Shown: positions 33,226-44,822, counted from the stretch's first letter. The stretch is DNA of 64,000 nucleotides from Annona cherimola (GCA_030490835.1 CM059973.1:49108008-49172007), one strand, 5' to 3'. Notes: generated by a model from the letters alone, not told the origin. Numbers and translations: made by a program.

Positions 33226-33501
33226 CGCCAACCATTGGCCTCTGGTTGCCTCAGTTTGCATTCAATTCGCCCACTTTGCCTTCATATGTCCTGTCCTTCC
33301 TACAAAAGATGGAAAAACTAACTAAATGAACTAAAAATGCCTAAATAATGCTAGAAATGCCTAAAAACTAAATAATGCTCCTAAAATGCAAAGTGGATGA
33401 AAATTAAACTAAATGAACGCAAACTAAGCCTAATCTCTCGAACTAACGCACAAATCAAGTCTGAAATGGGCCATGATAACTCGTAAAAATACGAGTTATC
33501 A
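33226..33501 (-). mobile_element. 3' LTR fragment of gypsy P
   Basis: Holds the terminal hairpin (33474-33501) and the upstream LTR part. It stops at about 33225, in the middle of the first GGCGCCTAGGCGCC palindrome (only ctaggcgcc remains). Confidence 0.88.
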
Positions 33502-33518
33502 CACCCCCCCCCAAACTT
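33502..33518 (-). other. polypurine tract of gypsy P
   Basis: Plus strand caccccccccccaaact; on the minus strand a purine run next to the LTR start, as in Q and H. Confidence 0.82.
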
Positions 33519-34652
33519 AAATATTTCTAGTCCTCGAGCAACACATGCAAACAGTATGACTGAATGAATGAATAAATGAATGCATGCAGACTCTGTCAAC
33601 TCCGTTTGCTTCTTGTTATGCTTTGATCAATCCACTTATCCGTTTCACAAGTTCAAGATTAATCCAGCTTGAAAAATCCTTCATTATACAAACAAGGCAT
33701 GCATTTTCATTTTCAAACCAAGTTACATGTGGATGCTAAGATTCCATAGTGCAAAGTCATAATTCAACATGTTAATCTTCCATACGATTAGAGAACTAGT
33801 TAGAAAGTTAATGAACATAAGCAAACCAAGATTAAGCTGAATACACTGGTCACAGCAAATTGTATAAAGTCACTGAATTCAATTTCTAACACTACACATT
33901 CTTTTTCTCCCCAAACTTATTGCAAAAATTCTCCTCACCATATTTCAGGATATCTGGAGATCTTTTTTTTTTTGCTCCACTCACCATATTTCAGGGTATC
34001 TAGGGAGAATTTTTATTCTAAAGCGTTATTACTGTGATTTTCCTTTGCTTTTTACGCGAACCTTGTCATTTGTCGATGCCAAGTCCCGGTTACTCAGCTT
34101 AGGTCAACCACCCCCTTATTATTTTTTCTAATGCCTTGTTAGGGGTACTGAACATGTTTGAGTAATTCCTGTGAAATAATACCATTTCTGAACTCATTAA
34201 AGTACTTGGTCAGCATTTATTTAGTTCAGTTTTCATCATCTCGGTCTGCAAGATATGCCTGTGATTGAATTAGAACAATGTATTATGAAATTTCTTTTAA
34301 TTCTTTCACATGTTAATTTCTATCTGCTTTTTACTTGGTTTTTAATCTGAATAGCCCATTCTTTCATGAATTCAATTTCAAGTCAACATTAATCACAACC
34401 TTGCACATTTTCAGAATAAAATGGATTGCAACAAAGACAACTTTCACTAGCTGGAATTGAAATACATGCAACATAAAATAAAGCATGAAAAACTAAAATG
34501 AGAAACTAACCTATGGTTGAGAATTATACACCCCCCTAAACTTGAGAGATGCATTGTCCTCAATGCATGATCCTAAAATGAACTAAAAATGAGAATACAA
34601 TGAAAAGTAAAATAAAAAAAAGGAAAAACACAAATGAAGGACTGGGACTCCC
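33519..34652 (-). other. 3' non-coding region of gypsy P
   Basis: Between ORF2 stop and PPT; homologous to 13436-14576 of Q. The twin hairpin motif is at 33933-33949 and 33979-33995. No ORF. Confidence 0.75.
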
Positions 34653-34751
34653 TCATGAATCGGACTCCGTCGCGTCCTCGTCATCCTCGTCGTTGGGCTG
34701 AGGCTGGGACTGCTGCCCGAAGCAAGCTCGGACCTCTGGTGGCGTCGGTGG
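34653..34751 (-). pseudogene. gypsy P ORF2, C-terminal piece
   Basis: The acidic tail of ORF2 (DEDDEDATESDS, stop at 34655-34653), cut off from the rest at 34752 by insertion of copia K. The matching piece starts at 42651 after the duplicated GGTGG. Confidence 0.85.
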
Positions 34752-34901
34752 TGTTGGAAACATGTGGAAAATAAGCCAAGTCTTGTTTTGATGATTAACA
34801 AATCAATTTGAGTAAGTTTTGGTTACTAACATGTTTGTGAAGATGATTAAAGAATATACAAATGAAGAAAATGAAGCATGACAAGTCAAGTCGATTTCCA
34901 A

Positions 34902-35667
34902 GTCGACTTAGGCTTCGACTTGGGCTAAGTCGATCCCCAAGTCGACTCAAGAAGCGACTTCAAGGCGTCGTTTTCGTCCAGAGTTGAAATCGAGGAGCAA
35001 AGCTGCCGAAGTCGCTTCCCAAGTCGACTCCGCATGCGACTTGGGTGAAGTCGTAGACCAAGTCGACTCCAGCATCGACTTCGACTCGTCATTTCTGTCC
35101 AGAGTTGAAATCAAGAACGAGAGTTGCCGAAGTCGCATCCCAAGTCGACTCCGCTTGCGACTTGGGTGAAGTCGCAGACCAAGTCGACTCCAGCGTCGAC
35201 TTCAATGCGGAACTTGCAGATCATGTCAACTCAAATCAAATGAAGCTCAAATGAAGATCAAAGCAAGCAGGGCGGCATGAATCCATCATGTTGGATCATG
35301 AACACATACTCGGACATCTTCCATGCATTCCAAGACTCAAGTACTCAAGAACTCAAGAAAAGGAATCCAAGGTTTTCAAGATAAATAATCAAGCTAGGAT
35401 GATTATACTGAGTTCCAAAAGATATAATCAAGGGAAGAACAACCAAACATGAAGAAATTCTAGCAAGCAAGGCATTACAAAGAACTTCAAGTTCAACTAG
35501 CAAGCTGAAGAAGTGAAGTCGCACCCGAAGTCGACTTCACCTGCGACTTGGGTCAAGTGGAGGACCAAGTCGACCTAGACTGGAACTTGAAGAAGTTGCC
35601 GAAAGCCGAAGTCACACCCGAAGTCGACTCCATCTGCTTCTTGGGTGAAGTCGCACCCGAAGTCGAC
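34902..35667 (+). repeat. two GTCGAC arrays of the K LTR
   Basis: The upstream array (34902-35188) has 39-bp doublets with 82-bp linkers that contain 'ccagagttgaaatc'. The downstream array (35530-35667) has a 54-bp linker as in the LTR at the start of the window. The 39-bp spacing is constant in both. Confidence 0.92.
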
Positions 35668-35703
35668 TCCACTTGCGACTTGGGTCGCAACGGTCGAAAA
35701 TTT

Positions 35704-35774
35704 TTCGAACGGTGGCGCATTAAATGCGCGCTACCTACTTCCAAACGTTCGGATTCCATTGTAAATTATATAAG
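35704..35774 (+). promoter_or_regulatory. core promoter block of the K LTR
   Basis: Outer inverted repeat TTCGAAC (35704-35710) and AACGTTCG (35744-35751) enclose a perfect inner one, GCGCATTAAATGCGC (35715-35729). TATATAAG follows at 35767-35774. The order is kept in the other copia LTRs here. Confidence 0.65.
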
Positions 35775-36410
35775 ACATTCAATATGAATGAGGAGGGTAG
35801 CTGAGAATTCATTGAATGAGCATAACTTCCATCTCTAAGAGCTTTAAGTGATCAAGCCAACATTTAGAAGAAGCACCATACTTTCAAACTGCCAATAGCT
35901 GCTTGCTGAATCATTAAGCCTACGCTACAAGTTCTTCTCTGTATCAAATCTACCACTACACAACAGTAACGTGTAGAAACTTTCTTTTATTTTTTCTTGT
36001 TGTATTGAACTTGATTTAGTTTGGATAACTAAGATTAAGTGTAAGCAAAGTAGTGTGTGATTGGAGTGGAACTCGTCACCTACTTGTGCTGTGAATTGTT
36101 GATGCCCCCTAGAGCTAGAATCTAGAAGAGAGCAATGGCTCTAATTGTATTTGCGAAATATATAGTGGAACCGAAGTCACAAGAGGTGTGAGCTTGGAAG
36201 AGTGGAGTAGGGAAGGTTGCCCGAACCACTATAAAACCTTATTTGTTGATATTTATTTTTGCTCTCTGCATTATATTGTTTTCCATTTGTTTCTTCATAA
36301 AAGGGGACTTGATTAATCCAGGGTAAAGTTTCTATTTAAGTTGAAAAATTTTAAATACCCAATTCACCCCTCCCCTCTTGGGTAATTGTCATTAACTCGG
36401 GACCAACAAG

Positions 36411-36422
36411 TGGTATCAGAGC
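36411..36422 (+). other. primer binding site of copia K (tRNA-iMet)
   Basis: TGGTATCAGAGC two bases after the LTR. Confidence 0.95.
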
Positions 36423-36456
36423 AAGTCTTTGAGTTTTACCAAAGAGATCTTTTAAT

Positions 36457-38327
36457 ATGGCATCCCAATTGACTTCCGTTCTCGCATTTTCCGAAGGCCA
36501 ATCTTTTACTAGGCCACCATTGTTTGATGGGAACAATTTCGGCTATTGGAAGCTACGTATGAAACAACTCATCATGATTACAAATATGGACTCTTGGATT
36601 GCAATCCAAGATGGTGTAAACTTGCCTATTGATGAAAGAGCTTCCAAATGGACCGATGAGGAAGTAAAAACTGTTAAGAGCAATGCTAAAGCTATGAACT
36701 CACTGTTTTGTGCTCTTACTGCCTCCGAATATGATAGAGTATTCTCTTGTTTGACCGCCAAAGAGATATGGGATACACTAACATCCATCTATGAAGGAAC
36801 TTCTCAAGTCCAAGAGACAAGGAGAAATATATTAATTGGAGAATTGGAAAGCTTTAAAATGTTGGAAACAAAAAATATTTCAGAAATGTTTACTAGATTC
36901 TCTAAAATTACTAATGCTTTGAAAGGTCTTGGAAAAGCAATTTCTGAATCGGAGCAGGTCATGAAGATTCTAAGGGCACTACCCGAATCATGGACTCCAA
37001 AAATTACTGCAATAGAAGAAGCCAAGGACCTAAACACATTGAAGCTAGAAGATCTTATTAGCTCGTTGATGTCACATGAGCTAATCAAGAAAAGAAATGA
37101 AGATCACCACAAATACAAAAGAGCCATTGCATTGAAAGCGGCACATAACTCAGATGAGTCCACCTCCTCATCTCACAACGATGATGAAGACATTGCACTA
37201 CTTACACGCAAATTTCAAAAGTTTATGAGAAAAGAAAAGAACTTCAAAGATTTCAAAGAGAGACCACAAAAACAGAAAAAGAAGGAGGCTACAAAGTGCT
37301 ATAGATGCGGCGGTATAGGACATATGCAAGCTCAATGTCCTACACCGGAAGAAAGATCAAAGGATCATCAAGAGAGGAAGGAAAGATATGAAAGTCGGAG
37401 ATTCCAAAAGGCTAAGGGAAGAGGAATGTACGTGAATGAAGAAACTTCATCAACAAACAACTCCTCAACCGATGATTTTGAAGCGGCAAATTGTGCAAGA
37501 ATATGCTGCATGGTGCGGATTGAGCAAGAAGAAAATTTGCTATGCTTAAACACAATGGAAGTTTTGGAAGAGCGAACCACCTCAACAAAATGCACAAGTA
37601 ATGAAGAGGTAACTACCAAATTTTGTCATTCTCAATCTACTTATTCTTCTATTCAAGAATGTTTCAAATGTGCCGAATTAGAGGAATTACAATATGCATA
37701 TGATTCATTATATGAGGAAATCAAAAAACTAGGAAACAAGTTATCATTAAAGAGACAACAATGCAATTCCATTATTATTGTAAATGAAAAATTAGCAGAA
37801 AAAATAACAAAACTGAAAGAAGAAAATGAACTACTTTTGAAAGAAGTGAAAAAATTGAAAAAGGAGAATGAATTATTAAATGAATCATTAGCTAAATTCT
37901 CTAATCCAGGAGAAAATGTGAAAATATTTCTAAACATGACCTCTCAAACCAATAGAAGAGGTCTTGGATACCCACATTTGAGCAAAGAGAAAGCGGCAAA
38001 TCAAATGTGCCAATACTTGGGAAAAATCAAACCAAAACTGAATCTATTTACATACCTAAAGGGAAACGAGTTGTTTGGACCAAAAGGCCAATCTTTGAAC
38101 CACAACATACTTGGAGGCCTACTCCTAGACTACCAATGGCCTGCAACTTTTGCAACAAGATGAGTCACAAAATTCATAGATGCAACTTTAAGAAATTATA
38201 TGTCCAAGGTGCAAAATTAGTTTGGATTCCAAGAAACACAAGATTTGGGTTTTCAAGAATAGAACAACAAAGATTAAATCAATTTACTAACCCAAATGGA
38301 CCCATAAAATGGGTACCAAAGAGATAA
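36457..38327 (+). pseudogene. gag: copia K gag, nearly intact, late frameshift
   Basis: ATG at 36457 opens a 568-residue frame. Order: N-terminal copia gag domain (residues about 1-210), polar linker, CCHC knuckle CYRCGGIGHMQAQC (residues 281-294), and a long Lys/Glu/Leu-rich coiled coil (about 405-485). One frameshift between about 38010 and 38060 moves the second knuckle (CNFCNKMSHKIHRC, 38142-38183) into another frame, which ends KWVPKR-TAA at 38325-38327. It keeps TGG at the position where G, A and F have TGA. In the family gag binds element RNA and forms cytoplasmic particles. Confidence 0.92.
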
Positions 38328-38349
38328 GATTTATTTGCTTATTTTTCAG
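38313..38349 (+). other. gag-pol gap, intron-like
   Basis: A 37-base stretch from GTACC to TTTTTCAG spans the gag stop. Removing it would join ...PIKW to VCFKAK in one frame. In copia A the equivalent stretch is 40 bases (18356-18372 plus 21788-21810) with the same ends and the same frame effect. It is shorter than normal plant introns, so it may instead mark a frameshift or a restart. Confidence 0.45.
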
Positions 38350-38412
38350 GTTTGTTTCAAGGCAAAGGCAAGCAACGTTTGGTTCATGGATAGTGGTTGC
38401 TCAAGGCATATG

Positions 38413-40182
38413 TGTAAGGACCAGGTATTTTATTTTATTTTCATTATAACCCTTCTCTATTTATGAGATAACTTATGAACATGCCACTAAGAGTTTATAA
38501 TGTTAATGGATGCATAACATATATGAATATGATATCTAGGGAACATATAGTGCATATATGCATGTATTATGATCTTAGCACACTGAGTATAAATTTAAAT
38601 GTGTATGATTAGTGTGTCATTGTTAAGCACTATAACTATTTTTCCATTCGCAGAGTAGGTACGGGGTTCGACCTGACCGGTCAGGTCGCGGGGGTCAAGG
38701 GGGCAGCGCCCATTGCGGGGGTGAAGGGGGCAGCGCCCCCGGAGAAATTTTTAATTATTAAGTGTAGGAGCGGGGAATTAAATTACTAATTGCGACTGGA
38801 CCCGAGCCCCGACCCGACTCAATGGATTCTATTAACATAAGCGGCCCGCGCTCTAGGATTTCATTCCCATTTCGCGCCCGACCGCGTTCTCTTCTCCTTC
38901 TCTTCTGGTTCTTCGTTCCTCTTCTACTTTCTCTTCCGCTCAGTTCGAACCACCCGTGATCGCTTGAGGGGAACTATACCCACTACCTTGAAGGTCATAG
39001 ATCCGAGTTCAGGAAGCTCCAAGGCTACGAATTTCTGCAGTCCACATCTAGGGTCGCTGTCTTGGGAGGGATCACGGTCAAGGTAAGTAGATGTCGCCCC
39101 TTTCTCGATTTAGTGTTGAAATTTTATGTTAAACACGAGGTGAGGCTAGAGGGAATGTATAGCTTCTAACGACTCCATGGTATTAGGCGTAGAATTCGTA
39201 ACAGTTAGGGTTCATGGAAAATTTACTTTGAATGCGGATTTCTGTGATGTAAAAGACTTCTTAGCAGATTTTATATTGTTGGAATGTGACGTGAATTGAA
39301 TTGCCCAATCGAGAGTATGAATTTAAGGTTCTTTCATTTCGCACCTATCATGTGTTTGATAAAATGCTTGTGTGACAGATTTATGTGTTGAATCTGAATT
39401 GTGTTTATGTTGTAGGCGTGGTTTGCGGCGTGTTTCATTGTCTGTTATGTATGATGTGTTATCTCAAATAGTTGATTGTAAGGGTTGTTCATGGCCCCTG
39501 AATTACATGAGGAGAGGGTTGTTCATGGCCCTTGATGGACATGAGTAGATGATCGGTTGTGTTGGTCAATTTGTGTGTATGGTTATATGTATACGATCTT
39601 GGGAGTGGGTATTGGACCCACGTGTATTAGCTTCATCACTGTATGAGTATCCATCATTATGCTTATTTGCACTTTGTGCTAACCATTATCTACTTACTGG
39701 GTCTATTTAGACTCATATCATTGTTATTGTGCTTTTAGATCGCAGGTCAGAAGGGGAACTTAAGGATGGGACAAGTCGAAGATCAAACATGAGAGACCCT
39801 AGCACAATATGTTGATTTCAGTTTCTTTTAGATTCGTGCTCTTTTTGATAATCATATATGTAGGATTCGCTTTGGCAACTATAATGTATTTGGTATTTCA
39901 GATTGGATTGTAATCCTTGTTGATGCACATATGCATGACTAATATATCTGTTTGATGTGTAAGGAAAATATTTAATGATTTCCTTCTATATGAATGTTCT
40001 TATTATATGAAGATGCAAGTATATAAAATGGATTGAATGTTACAAATGGAAATGTTATGAATATCAGGTCATGTATTCCATATTACCCCTTGTATGTTAT
40101 GGGGAGATGCTGCCGAATTTTTTTTAGATTATGTAGTACCCCTTGACTAGTTCTTGAGTAATTCTTGGAATGGGGTGTTACA
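38413..40182 (+). mobile_element. solo LTR L, target duplication ATATG
   Basis: A 1770-bp insert in the protease motif of K (between SRHM and TG), flanked by ATATG (38408-38412, 40183-40187). Ends are TGTAAGGACC and GGTGTTACA, so the first and last five bases form an inverted repeat. It holds a GC-rich stretch near 38680-38900 with repeated gggggcagcgcc units and a donor (caaggtaagt, GT at 39083). An acceptor-like tcgcag ends at 39745. No ORF. A different family from S. Confidence 0.85.
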
Positions 40183-40187
40183 ATATG

Positions 40188-41750
40188 ACTGGAGAAAGAA
40201 GTCTATTTCACAAACTCAAGCCTTGCAACGATGAAACTGTTGCCTTTGAAAATAACGAGAAAGGTAAAATTAAAGGTAAATGAAATATTTACAGTAGTTC
40301 AAATGCATGTATGAAGGATGTTTTATTTGTTGAAGGACTCAAGCACAATTTAATTAGTATTAGTCAATTATGTGACAAAGGATACAAGGTTGTATTTGAA
40401 TCATCTATATGCAATGTGTTTGATGGAGAACACATCATGTTTAGTGGAAAAAGACATGGAAATGTTTATTTGGTTTCACTTGATGAACTAGATGGTCAAT
40501 GTCTAATGGCCATTGACAATGATCCATGGGTTTGGCATAAGAGGCTTGGGCATATAAACATGACAAATATTAAGACCCTATGGAAAAAGAGTTTGGTAGA
40601 AGGATTGCCAAAATTGAAATATGACAAAGATAAAATTTGCAAGGCATGTCAATTGTCAAAACAACCTAGAATGCCTTTCTCTACCAAAAAGGAGATTTCC
40701 ACTACTAGGCCACTCGAATTGCTACACATGGATCTATATGGACGATCCGACATTTTAACCATTGGTGGAAAGAAGTATGTGTTTGTAATAGTTGATGATT
40801 TTTCAAGATTCACATGGGTAATTCTCTTAGCTAGCAAAGATGAAGCCTTCTCTATGTTTGCAACTTTTGTAAACTTGGTGTAAAATGAAAAATAAAGTAC
40901 TATTATGACCATTAGAAGTGATCATGGTGGTGAGTTTGAAAATAAACGATTTATAGAATTATGTAATGAAAAAAGAATTCACTACACATTTTCTGCACCA
41001 AAAACTCCACAACAAAATGGAGTGGTTGAAAGGAAAAATAGAACCATACAAGAGATGACTAAAACAATGCTAAATGAGAGAAAATTATCCAAGAAATTTT
41101 GGGGTGAAGCTGTAAGTACAGCTTGTCATGTGTTGAATCAAGTTACCATTAGAGCAATCTTGAAAAAGACCCCATATGAGCTATGGAAAGGTAGAAAACC
41201 AAATATCTCATATTTTCATGCCTTTGGTTGCACATGTTATGTTTTGAACAATGGAAAAACCAACTTGGGAAAACTGGATGCTAAGAGTGATGAGACAATA
41301 TTCCTTGGTTATTCATCAAATAGCAAAGCATATAGAGTCTTCAATAAAAAGAACCAAGTTGTAGAAGAGTCAATACATGTTGTTTTGGATGAATTTAACC
41401 CATGCTCCAAAAGAAAAGATGATTTAAGTGATGCAGATGATATCACAAGTAACCTTGAAAAATTGCATGTGGAGAAGCAAGAAGAATCCATGGAGGAAAG
41501 GGTAAATGAAGGTAATAATTTCTATAAACCTCCAATTGATTTAAAGTTCAAAAATGATCATCCAATTGAGCAAGTTATAGGGAATATTTATGAAGGTGTA
41601 AAAACTAGAAGGTCAAAACAAAATATTTGTGGACAATACGCCTTTGTGTCCAAAATTAAACCATCCACTATTGACCAAGCTCTTGATGATGAAAACTGGA
41701 TCATAGCAATGCAAGAAGAGCTAAATCAATTTGAAAGAAACCAAGTTTAG
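40188..41750 (+). pseudogene. pol: copia K protease end, GAG-pre-integrase and integrase, broken
   Basis: After the L insertion the frame resumes TGERS. It gives the pre-integrase domain (MKDVLFVEGLKHNLIS at 40311, zinc motif with HKRLGH and CKAC) and the integrase core. The first catalytic Asp is in LHMDLYG (about 40725), the second in IRSDHGGEF (about 40915) and the Glu in NGVVERKNRTIQ (about 41030). Stops at 40881-40883 (Gln codon to TAA) and about 40893-40895, and TAG at 41748-41750 where A has TGA. Integrase inserted the DNA copy into chromatin; this one is dead. A has lost this domain entirely. Confidence 0.9.
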
Positions 41751-42262
41751 CATCTTGTTCCAAGACCAAAAGACTGTATTGTCATTGGCACAAAATGGGT
41801 CTTTAGGAACAAATTAGATGAAAGTGGACTTGTGGTCAGAAACAAAGCTAGACTTGTGGCAAAAGGATACTCACAAGAAGAAGGAATAGACTTTGAGAAA
41901 TCCTATGCCCCGGTTGCTAGATTAGAGGCCATTCGGATTTTACTAGCTTTTGCATCTCACATGGACTTTAAGTTGTTTCAAATGAATGTTAAAAGTGCAT
42001 TTTTGAATGACTTTATAAATGAAGAGGTGTATGTTGAACAACCACCTGGATTTGAGGAGAAAGATCAACCTAAATTTGTATACAAATTAACCAAAACATT
42101 ATATGTATTAAAACTAACTCCAAGGGCTTGGTATGAAAGATTAAGTAAATTTCTGATTGATCATGACTTCCAAAAGGGAAAGGTATACACCACTTTGTTT
42201 ATCAAGTACAAAGAAAAAGATATCTTGATTATTCAAATTTATGTTGATGATATTATTTTTGG
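41751..42262 (+). pseudogene. pol: copia K reverse transcriptase, N-terminal part
   Basis: RT blocks [41 protein letters not shown] and YVDDI (from 42240), then fusion to LTR sequence at 'ggtaactaagatc'. [12 protein letters not shown] differs from the usual YGLKQAPRAW, a sign of decay. Thumb and RNase H are deleted. Confidence 0.88.
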
Positions 42263-42645
42263 TAACTAAGATCAAGTGTAAGCAAAGTAGTGTGTGATTG
42301 GAGTGGAACTCGTCACCTACTTGTGCTGTGAATTGTTGATGCCCCCTAGAGCTGGAATCTAGAAGAGAGCAGTGGCTCTAGTTGTATTTGTGAAATACAT
42401 AGTGGAATCCAAGTCACAAGAGGTGTGAGCTTGAAAGAGTGGAGTAAGGAAGGTTGCCCGAACCACTATAAAATCTTGTTTGTTAATATTTATTTTTGCT
42501 CTCTGCACTATATTGCTTTCCATTTTTTTCTTCATAAAAGGGGACTAGATTAATCTGGGGTAAAGTTTCTATTTAAGTTGAAAATTTTTAAATACCCAAT
42601 TCACCCCTCTCCTCTTGGGTAATTGCCATTAACTCGGGACCAACA
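42263..42645 (+). mobile_element. 3' LTR remnant of copia K
   Basis: Matches the last part of the K 5' LTR from the 'actaagatcaagtg' block (36018 onward) and ends gggaccaaca before the GGTGG duplication. Confidence 0.9.
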
Positions 42646-42650
42646 GGTGG

Positions 42651-43642
42651 GAAAGGCGGGAGGGTGGATATGCTGATCTGGCGGTCCTCAGCTATTCGCC
42701 GTAGGTAGTCCTCCATCGCCCGGTCATGCTACCGTTGGTACCTGGCTTGGGCGGCAACCAAATTCTCCAAGTTTGTTAGCCACTCGGCTGTGGATAGCAG
42801 CTGCAAGGATGGAGCCGGTCTGGGGCGCGTGGCGGTGGTGCGGATCCGTGGCTGGGTGCGGTAGGAGAGGTCGTCAATGATGGCCTGACAGTTCAGGACC
42901 TCCTCCGTCGGCTCCCATCTGACGCCGGCCCGCTTGCAGAGCCCGGTGATGAGGGATGGGAAGTAGTAGCTGCCCCGGGGTGCAGTCGCGCAGGCACAGA
43001 TCTACTGGTAGATAAGGCGGCCCACGTCGATCGTCATGCCACTGTAGATTGCATGGAGAAGCAGTGCCCTATCTATCGTCACCTCACTGACGTGGGTCGA
43101 TGACATCATCCGAGCCGAGATAAAATGGAAGAACATCTGCACGTCGTACGTCATCTCGCTGCGCTTGAATGATGTGAGTTGTCCTCCCATGGACTTTTAT
43201 GTTGGAAGTCGTTAGCAGATATGCTCGGTGATAGAGTTGACATCTCGGCCTTTTTCCTCCAAAAACTCCTCATACTGGTGCGGATAGTGAAAAGAGCCCA
43301 ATCCGTAATAGGAGTTGATCGCTTCAGCATGAAACGGGACGATCTTGCCCCGAACCTTCACCCTGCCCTACTTATGTTCTACTGCATTGGCATAGAACTC
43401 TTTCACCACTGGCATTATTGCAGACTCAGGCTGTACGAGGAATTTCTACCAACATCGAGCATTCAGTGATTGATAAAGTTGTCGAAGAAAGGGGTAATTT
43501 TTATTCCCCGTTCAGGAATTAGGTGCTGCTTCTGAATCGAGTATGTGTACCGCTTGAACGCCTGAGTGGAAACGAATCGGTTTGCGTCAAAGTCTATGGG
43601 CTCCTGAACTTTCTTCCTCTTGGCTGATGATGATGAAGCCAT
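42651..43642 (-). pseudogene. gypsy P ORF2, main piece, broken
   Basis: ATG at 43642-43640 (MASSSSAKRKKVQEP) as in Q. Blocks FKRYTYSIQKQHLIPERG, then shifts and stops around 43480-43200. Then a readable QMFFHFISARMM...DRALLLHAIYSGMTIDVGRLIYQ segment (43190-43002) and the helical segment before the acidic tail. The tail lies beyond copia K at 34751-34653. Comparing Q and P, most breaks differ, so both decayed separately from a common coding ancestor. Confidence 0.78.
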
Positions 43643-44285
43643 ATCTTCCCTTGCAATCAAAAGTCCAACACAACCAAGCAATCCAAAATCCAGTACATAA
43701 TAACCCGCCTAACCAATAACAGACAATCCACCCAAATCAGCAAGCTACTCAAGCACCAATCAATGCCAAAACAATCTCCAATCCGTAGTCCAATCAACAA
43801 ATCCAATCCAAACTTCCACCCAACCAATCACCAAGCAACCTTAAAACAAAGAAAATATCTCAAAGTTGAAGAAGTTTTTACCCACAGAAGCTTTCCACCT
43901 GAAATCTGAACTTGCCCTGTTGCTGCACTAGTGCCGGGGCGCTGGGGTAGCTGCGCCTAGGCACCGATTTGCTGTCAGCCGGTATCCGGCACCGGACAGA
44001 GAAACGACGATGATGGGACTCAAAATGGAGCCCAAATCAAGGGGAAAATGATGGGAAACCAAATGTGAGGGTATTGCTTGTGAATTGGTGTTGGAAAAAT
44101 GGATTTTTGGGTGGATTTAAGTAGATCTAAGCAAAGGAGAAAAGGGAAGAAAATGGAATGGTTGGAGTGAATGGAATGAGAGGATGAATCCTTGATGAAA
44201 TGCAGTTGGATTTGAGTTGAAATGGCTTGAAATCAAAGTGGGAATGTTTGGAAATGAGAAATGGTAAATTTCGGCATCGGGGCGT

Positions 44286-44434
44286 GGGGTTTAGGGTTTA
44301 GAACCCTAACCCCATGCTTTATAGGGCGTCCGGGTCGCGCTGTCCACGACAACGGCGTCGGGACGCCAACGGTTGGCATCGGGGTGCTCGTGTTCTTCGG
44401 GTTGTTCTTCATGGCGCCAGGGCGCCTAGGCGCC
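44286..44434 (-). promoter_or_regulatory. candidate internal promoter for ORF2 of gypsy P
   Basis: On the minus strand: GGCGCCTAGGCGCC (44434-44421), then GGCGTC-GG-GACGCC (44367-44354), then CTATAAAGC 30 bp later (44324-44316). A telo-box inverted repeat (44312-44286) follows. Same order and spacing as 11462-11598 of Q. The ORF2 ATG is about 670 bases downstream. Confidence 0.5.
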
Positions 44435-44822
44435 GATTTTTTTCACTTTTTTTTGGTTGCTTCCAAGCACGATCTTTATGAAAGTATGCTCCAAATTATT
44501 TTCCTGAAAATAAAAATTAAAACTAAAAACAAAAACAAAAACAAAATTGCAAATCAAATCGAAACTAAGCAATGGGTTGCCTCCCATTCAGCGCTGAGCT
44601 TAACGTCCTCAGCTCGATGTTCCTGTTGTTTAGTCCGTTTTCAATTTCATCGCCTCGAGCTTTCAGCCATTCAGACTACAACCTAGAGGTTCAGATCTGA
44701 TCTTAGCCCATCGGTCTGTAAAGTCATGCCAGATTTGCCCCTCCTGCAGATGAGGTAGGGGTCTTCGGTTATGAAAACATCCAAGTTTATCAGTTGTAAC
44801 CCCTTCTATTCATTTGTTGGCT

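Larger units (their letters stand above)
34752..36408 (+). mobile_element. 5' LTR of copia K
   Basis: Begins TGTTGGAAAC and ends GGGACCAACA. GTCGAC sites are at 34902, 34941, 35023, 35062, 35144, 35183 (spacings 39 and 82 alternating) and 35530, 35569, 35623, 35662 (39, 54, 39). The promoter block follows. Confidence 0.93.
34752..42645 (+). mobile_element. copia element K (Sirevirus-like), target duplication GGTGG
   Basis: GGTGG stands at 34747-34751 and 42646-42650, and gypsy P ORF2 is continuous across it. 5' LTR 34752-36408 (1657 bp), PBS, gag, integrase and part of RT. RT is fused at about 42262-42268 to the last ~380 bases of the 3' LTR, so RNase H, ORF3, PPT and most of the 3' LTR are deleted. 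Gag is the best preserved copy in the window. Solo LTR L is nested in the protease. Confidence 0.92.

Noticed and set aside
36804..37088. Antisense frame inside K gag, and similar antisense frames in G, A and F gag
   Set aside because: They recur only because gag itself is conserved; no independent motif, and broken differently in each copy.
38413..40182. An intron of copia K, since it interrupts the protease and contains donor and acceptor motifs
   Set aside because: The ATATG duplication and TGTAA/TTACA ends show an insertion; copia A has no such interruption at that codon.
43179..43469. Plus-strand frame in the P ORF2 region
   Set aside because: It is antisense to ORF2 and parallels nothing known.
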